From positions 1-25,593 of the forward strand of contig JAFTXB010000004.1 of NCBI GenBank assembly GCA_017461825.1: a stretch of 25,593 bases of DNA, given 5' to 3'. The stretch is from Clostridia bacterium. Lineage in GTDB: Bacteria > Bacillota > Clostridia > Oscillospirales > CAG-272. Within the stretch, counting starts at the first letter, position 1, and each line of letters opens with the position of its first letter. The notes under the pieces are model-generated. The model was not told the origin of the DNA and did not search any database. It saw nothing but the letters and a program-made list of their open reading frames with translations. Position numbers and translations under genes: made by a program. Shown piece after piece: positions 22,200 through 25,593 of this stretch.

Positions 22200-23472
22200 A
22201 GCATCCTCGGCGCTGTTGCGCGAGCATTACTTTTTTACCACCCATCCGTCGGGACTTCCGATCTATATCTTTCCCAAAAAGCTGACCACGGCATTTGCCT
22301 ATTTTGCGGTGCGCTACGGATCCACCGACAACTGCTTTTGCGTCAGTGAGAAGGGTACTCCCGAGCGTGTGCCTGCCGGTGTTGCGCATTTTCTGGAGCA
22401 CAAGCTCTTTGAAAACGAGGATGGGAGCGATGCCTTTGAGCAGTTTGCCGCTCTTGGAGCCGATGCAAACGCCTATACGAGCTACAATAAAACAGCGTAT
22501 CTCTTCAGCTGTACCGAAAACTTTGAAGCGGCGCTGTCTGAGCTGTTGCGTTTTGTTTTGCATCCGCATTTTACCGACGCTTCGGTGAAAAAGGAGCAAG
22601 GTATCATCACCGAGGAGATCCGCGAATACGATGACCGCCCGTGGGAGCGCTGTTTTCAGAACCTGCTCTGCGCCATGTACCGCGAAAACCCCGTGCGCGA
22701 AAATATCTGCGGCTCTGCCGAATCGATCCGCAAGATCACGCCCGAGCTGCTCTATCGCTGTCACGCAAGCTTTTACCGCCCCTCCAATATGGCACTGATC
22801 GTTTGCGGGGACGTTGACCCCGAGACGGTGTTAAAAATTGCCGATGCGCATCTGCCCACGGAGGCTTTGGACGAACCGATCCGAAGAGGAAATGTAAACG
22901 AGCCCGAAGAGGTAGCCAAAACTTATGTAGAGCAAGCCATGCAGGTCTCAAAGCCGCTGTTCAGCATCGGGATCAAGGATCCCGTTCTGATCTCCGACCC
23001 CGATGCCCGTTTGCGGCGCGATCTTTGCGTCAATCTGCTGTGCGAGATCCTCTTCTCGCGCGCAGGGGAATTTTACAGCGGGCTGTTTGAGCAAGGGATC
23101 GTTACCCCAAGCTTTTCTTACGGCTATTCCTCGACCGAGACCTTTGCCTTTACCTGCATCTCGGGGGAATCCGATGAACCCGAACGCGTGTTGGCACTGC
23201 TCAAGGACTACCTTGCAAGGGTGCGCACCGAGGGGCTTGACCGTGAGGACTTTGAACGCTGCCGCCGCGCCATGTACGCCGACGAGCTACGCGCCTATGA
23301 CTCGACCGAGGAGATCGCCTCGCGCCTGCTTTCCTTCGTGCTTGAAGGCACGCAAATGTTCTCCTGCCCGGATGTTATTCAAAGCATCACACTCAATGAA
23401 ACAGAGACACTTTTGTCGGAGCTGTTTGCTGATGAACGCTTCGCGCTGTCGGTCATTCGACCGCTCAAATAA
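22171..23472 (+). CDS. ymfH: M16 zinc metallopeptidase (YmfH type)
   Basis: This 433-residue M16 peptidase has the inverted zinc motif HFLEH (73-77), with the third ligand likely Glu149 in EQGIITEEIREY. The second half contains FYRPSNMALIVCGDVD and a C-terminal M16 domain (SRAGEFYSGLFEQGIVTPSF). It should cleave small proteins or peptides with its YmfF partner. The start at 22171 has GGAGAGGAGG nine bases upstream and overlaps the ymfF end by 29 bases; an ATG at 22192 is an alternative. In Bacillus ymfF and ymfH lie together in the same order. Here they sit between a lipoprotein gene and lgt. Confidence 0.9.
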   Translation: MEKALNSMNEASSALLREHYFFTTHPSGLPIYIFPKKLTTAFAYFAVRYGSTDNCFCVSEKGTPERVPAGVAHFLEHKLFENEDGSDAFEQFAALGADANAYTSYNKTAYLFSCTENFEAALSELLRFVLHPHFTDASVKKEQGIITEEIREYDDRPWERCFQNLLCAMYRENPVRENICGSAESIRKITPELLYRCHASFYRPSNMALIVCGDVDPETVLKIADAHLPTEALDEPIRRGNVNEPEEVAKTYVEQAMQVSKPLFSIGIKDPVLISDPDARLRRDLCVNLLCEILFSRAGEFYSGLFEQGIVTPSFSYGYSSTETFAFTCISGESDEPERVLALLKDYLARVRTEGLDREDFERCRRAMYADELRAYDSTEEIASRLLSFVLEGTQMFSCPDVIQSITLNETETLLSELFADERFALSVIRPLK

Positions 23473-23498
23473 AAATCGAAAAAGAAAAGGATCCGATT

Positions 23499-24560
23499 AT
23501 GAAAGAACAAACCGTATTTTCTTTTCCCGGACTCGGCATTGACTGGTACGCCCTTGGCAAGGTCGCGTTTTCGGTTGGAAAGATCGAAGTCCGCTGGTAT
23601 GGCATCATCATTACCTGCGGCATCGTGTTAGCGTTTCTCTACGCCTATCTGCGCGGCAAGAAAAACGAGGGAGTCGTGCTCGACGATGTCATCGACATCG
23701 GGCTTTTGACCGTTATCCTCGGAATTGTCGGCGCACGGCTTTACTACGTTCTCACCACGCTTGACACGCACCAATACAAAAATTTTTTGGATGTGATCGC
23801 CATCTGGGAGGGCGGACTTGCCATTTACGGCGGCATCATTGGAGGCTGTATCGGAATTCTGACCGTTTGCTACCTCAAAAAGATCCGCTGGCAAAAGGTG
23901 TTTGACATGATCGCCCCCGGTGTGATGATCGCGCAGTCGCTTGGGCGTTGGGGCAATTTCTTCAACGGTGAGGCATACGGCTACGCCATTGGAGAGACCA
24001 CGAAATTTTATTTCTTTAACACCGAGCACACGCTGGCAAGCGGCGAGGGAACACTGTTTCACACGCTTCGCATGGGGCTTTACAACGGTTTTTCCAAAAC
24101 CTATTATCACCCCACCTTCCTCTACGAAAGCCTTTGGAACCTCTTGGGCTTTGTATTGATCAATCTCTTTTACAAGCACAAGAAATTTGACGGGCAGATC
24201 GCCCTGCTCTACTTTACATGGTACGGCTTTGGACGGATGTTTATTGAGGGCTTGCGCACCGACAGTCTCTATATCCCCGGAACCACGCTCCGCATCTCGC
24301 AGTGCCTCGGGCTGTTCTTCTTTGTTGTGGGGCTTACCCTGACAATCGTCCTCTCGATCCTCAAAAAGAACGCGCCTGCCCCTGCCTTGGCAGAGGGCGA
24401 GAGCGGCGCGGAAGAAGCACTTGAAGATGCAGCGGAACCTTTTAACGGAGAGACCGCTACCGTTGAGAGCGCAGATGAAGAAGCAACGTTGACCGAATGC
24501 TCTGACACCGAACCCCAAACCGCAGACACGGAGGATGAAACCAATGGCAAAGCTGATTGA
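23499..24560 (+). CDS. lgt: Prolipoprotein diacylglyceryl transferase
   Basis: Lgt transfers diacylglycerol from phosphatidylglycerol to the lipobox Cys of prolipoproteins. The 353-residue product has about seven membrane helices. Family motifs are EGGLAIYGGIIGG (104-116), the signature GRWGNFFNGEAYG (149-161) with the catalytic Arg150 and Asn153, HPTFLYESLWN (204-214) and WYGFGRMFIEGLRTD (241-255). A Glu/Ala/Thr-rich acidic tail of about 60 residues (291-353) follows the last helix, an extension beyond the usual core. AAAAGGA precedes ATG 23499. The folD start overlaps its last 17 bases. Genes for lipoproteins in this window include the operon's first gene and the parvulin lipoprotein. Confidence 0.95.
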   Translation: MKEQTVFSFPGLGIDWYALGKVAFSVGKIEVRWYGIIITCGIVLAFLYAYLRGKKNEGVVLDDVIDIGLLTVILGIVGARLYYVLTTLDTHQYKNFLDVIAIWEGGLAIYGGIIGGCIGILTVCYLKKIRWQKVFDMIAPGVMIAQSLGRWGNFFNGEAYGYAIGETTKFYFFNTEHTLASGEGTLFHTLRMGLYNGFSKTYYHPTFLYESLWNLLGFVLINLFYKHKKFDGQIALLYFTWYGFGRMFIEGLRTDSLYIPGTTLRISQCLGLFFFVVGLTLTIVLSILKKNAPAPALAEGESGAEEALEDAAEPFNGETATVESADEEATLTECSDTEPQTADTEDETNGKAD

Positions 24561-25383
24561 CGGAAAGCTGATCTCGGCACAGATCCGATCTGAGATCAAA
24601 GAAGAAACAAATGTGTTTATCAAGTCTCACGGCTACGCGCCGGGGCTTGCGGTTGTGATCGTGGGTGAGAACCCCGCGTCGCAGGTCTACGTGCGCAACA
24701 AAGCGCGTGCGTGTGAAGAAGTCGGTTTTTACTCCGAGGTGCACGCCCTGCCCACCGAAACCACGCAAGAGGAACTGAATGCGCTGGTAGACCGTCTCAA
24801 CGCCGATGACAAGATCCACGGAATTCTCGTACAGCTACCCCTTCCAAAGCATTTGGACGAGACCGAAGTGCTGCTCCGCATTGATCCCAACAAGGACGTT
24901 GACGCGTTCCACCCCTATAACGTGGGCAATATCATGATCGGCAATTACAAATTTCTGCCCTGCACCCCTGCGGGGGTGATGGCGTTGCTCGAGCGCAGCG
25001 GGATCGATCCCGCAGGCAAAAACTGCGTTGTCATCGGACGCTCCAACATTGTGGGAAAGCCCATGGCAATGCTCCTGCTCCACGCAAACGGCACCGTGAC
25101 GGTCTGTCACAGCAAGACAAAGGATCTCGCCGCAGTCTGCCGCGAAGCCGACATTCTGGTCGTTGCCATCGGGCGCGCCGACTTTGTAGGAGCTGACATG
25201 GTAAAGCCCGGTGCTGTTGTCATTGACGTTGGCATGAACCGCCGCGCGGATGGCAAACTGACGGGAGATGTCAATTTCTCCGAGGTCGAGCCGATCGCTT
25301 CAGCGATCACCCCCGTCCCCGGCGGTGTCGGCCCCATGACTATCACCATGCTGCTCAAAAACACGCTGACTGCCGCGAAATAA
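24544..25383 (+). CDS. folD: Bifunctional methylenetetrahydrofolate dehydrogenase/cyclohydrolase
   Basis: FolD interconverts 5,10-methylene-THF and 10-formyl-THF for one-carbon metabolism in the cytosol. The 279-residue product has the catalytic YVRNK (Tyr49, Lys53), VQLPLP (96-101), DVDAFHP (118-124), the Rossmann NADP site GRSNIVGKPMA (165-175) and the C-terminal PVPGGVGPMT. The start at 24544 is set by GGAGG (24530-24534) nine bases upstream; an ATG nine bases earlier directly abuts that site. It overlaps lgt by 17 bases and ends the operon before a strong terminator. Confidence 0.97.
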   Translation: MAKLIDGKLISAQIRSEIKEETNVFIKSHGYAPGLAVVIVGENPASQVYVRNKARACEEVGFYSEVHALPTETTQEELNALVDRLNADDKIHGILVQLPLPKHLDETEVLLRIDPNKDVDAFHPYNVGNIMIGNYKFLPCTPAGVMALLERSGIDPAGKNCVVIGRSNIVGKPMAMLLLHANGTVTVCHSKTKDLAAVCREADILVVAIGRADFVGADMVKPGAVVIDVGMNRRADGKLTGDVNFSEVEPIASAITPVPGGVGPMTITMLLKNTLTAAK

Positions 25384-25400
25384 ACACTTTAAAACGAAAT

Positions 25401-25442
25401 CCCCCCGCTGTCCGATTTTTTTGACAGCGGGGGGAGATTTTT
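25401..25442. terminator. Strong terminator after folD
   Basis: CCCCCCGCTGTC (25401-25412) pairs perfectly with GACAGCGGGGGG (25423-25434), followed by AGATTTTT. It lies between folD and the convergent hydrolase gene, whose stop is at 25441-25443, and probably serves folD. Confidence 0.9.
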
Positions 25443-25593
25443 ATAAAAACAACAGCTTTGACAAATCAAGAAAGTGCTCGGTCATGCCTGTAAAGCAGTG
25501 GTCGGCGTTTGGAATGATCTCGATTTGACTGTTTGGAAGTCCTAAATTCTCTACAAACCGAACGTAGGGAGCCGACGGGTCGCGCTCTCCCCA
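25441..25593 (-). CDS. Alpha/beta hydrolase, C-terminal 50 residues (5' part outside window)
   Basis: Only the last 50 codons of a minus-strand gene are present, ending in TAA at 25441-25443. The fragment begins GERDPSAPYVRFVENLGL, where the Asp of GERDPS is the likely catalytic acid. It continues to IEIIPNADHCFTGM with the His of the serine-hydrolase triad, and ends in a short helix (HFLDLSKLLFL). This spacing of acid and His is typical of alpha/beta-hydrolase-fold esterases and peptidases. The nucleophile lies outside the window and the substrate cannot be given. Confidence 0.7.
   Translation of the reverse strand, partial: WGERDPSAPYVRFVENLGLPNSQIEIIPNADHCFTGMTEHFLDLSKLLFL

Overview
The window looks like a chromosomal segment of a low-to-mid GC Firmicute, most likely an uncultured gut-type Clostridium relative. 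The evidence is an HPr kinase/phosphorylase, a single-chain class II glycyl-tRNA synthetase with a zinc site, a YmfF/YmfH pair of M16 proteins, a folD-lgt arrangement, strong AGGAGG-type ribosome sites and near-consensus sigma-A promoters. No rRNA, tRNA, CRISPR array, phage or insertion sequence was seen. The species cannot be named from the sequence alone.

Layout. (1) 1-2738: the 5' part of an ldhA-like D-lactate dehydrogenase (-); a pnuC-family transporter (+) behind a promoter and an intrinsic terminator placed before the gene (attenuator); and an N-acetylhexosamine kinase-like gene (-). (2) 2864-4474: an AraC-family regulator read in one open frame with glucosamine-6-phosphate deaminase NagB, divergent from the kinase. 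(3) 4595-6551: a parvulin-type lipoprotein followed by an unrecognised membrane-anchored protein (-). (4) 6733-11180: hprK, then a likely operon of a flotillin, a cytosolic 17-repeat BspA-type LRR protein and a small membrane zinc-ribbon protein (+). (5) 11246-16063: an operon of intracellular GH78 alpha-L-rhamnosidase, HAD phosphatase and glycerophosphodiesterase (-), divergent from an AraC regulator. (6) 16091-19731: a ThrE-type exporter, glycyl-tRNA synthetase and a HAD phosphatase, all (-). (7) 19918-20272: a small type I toxin-antitoxin locus. (8) 20385-25383: an operon of lipoprotein, ymfF, ymfH, lgt and folD (+). The window ends in the C-terminus of an alpha/beta hydrolase (-).

The most unusual element is the small locus at 19918-20272. 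A 28-residue hydrophobic, basic-tailed peptide (Hol_Tox/Fst-like) is encoded on the minus strand under a perfect TTGACA-17-TATAAT promoter. It is opposed by a short plus-strand RNA with its own perfect promoter and an intrinsic terminator. The toxin leader holds three copies of one octamer in alternating orientation, so its Shine-Dalgarno can be either sequestered or freed. A second stretch of the leader can pair with the 3' untranslated region. Both features resemble the metastable control of known type I toxins. The second notable point is the AraC-NagB open frame with an A8 run at the junction, with a consensus promoter pointing antisense into nagB from its 3' side.
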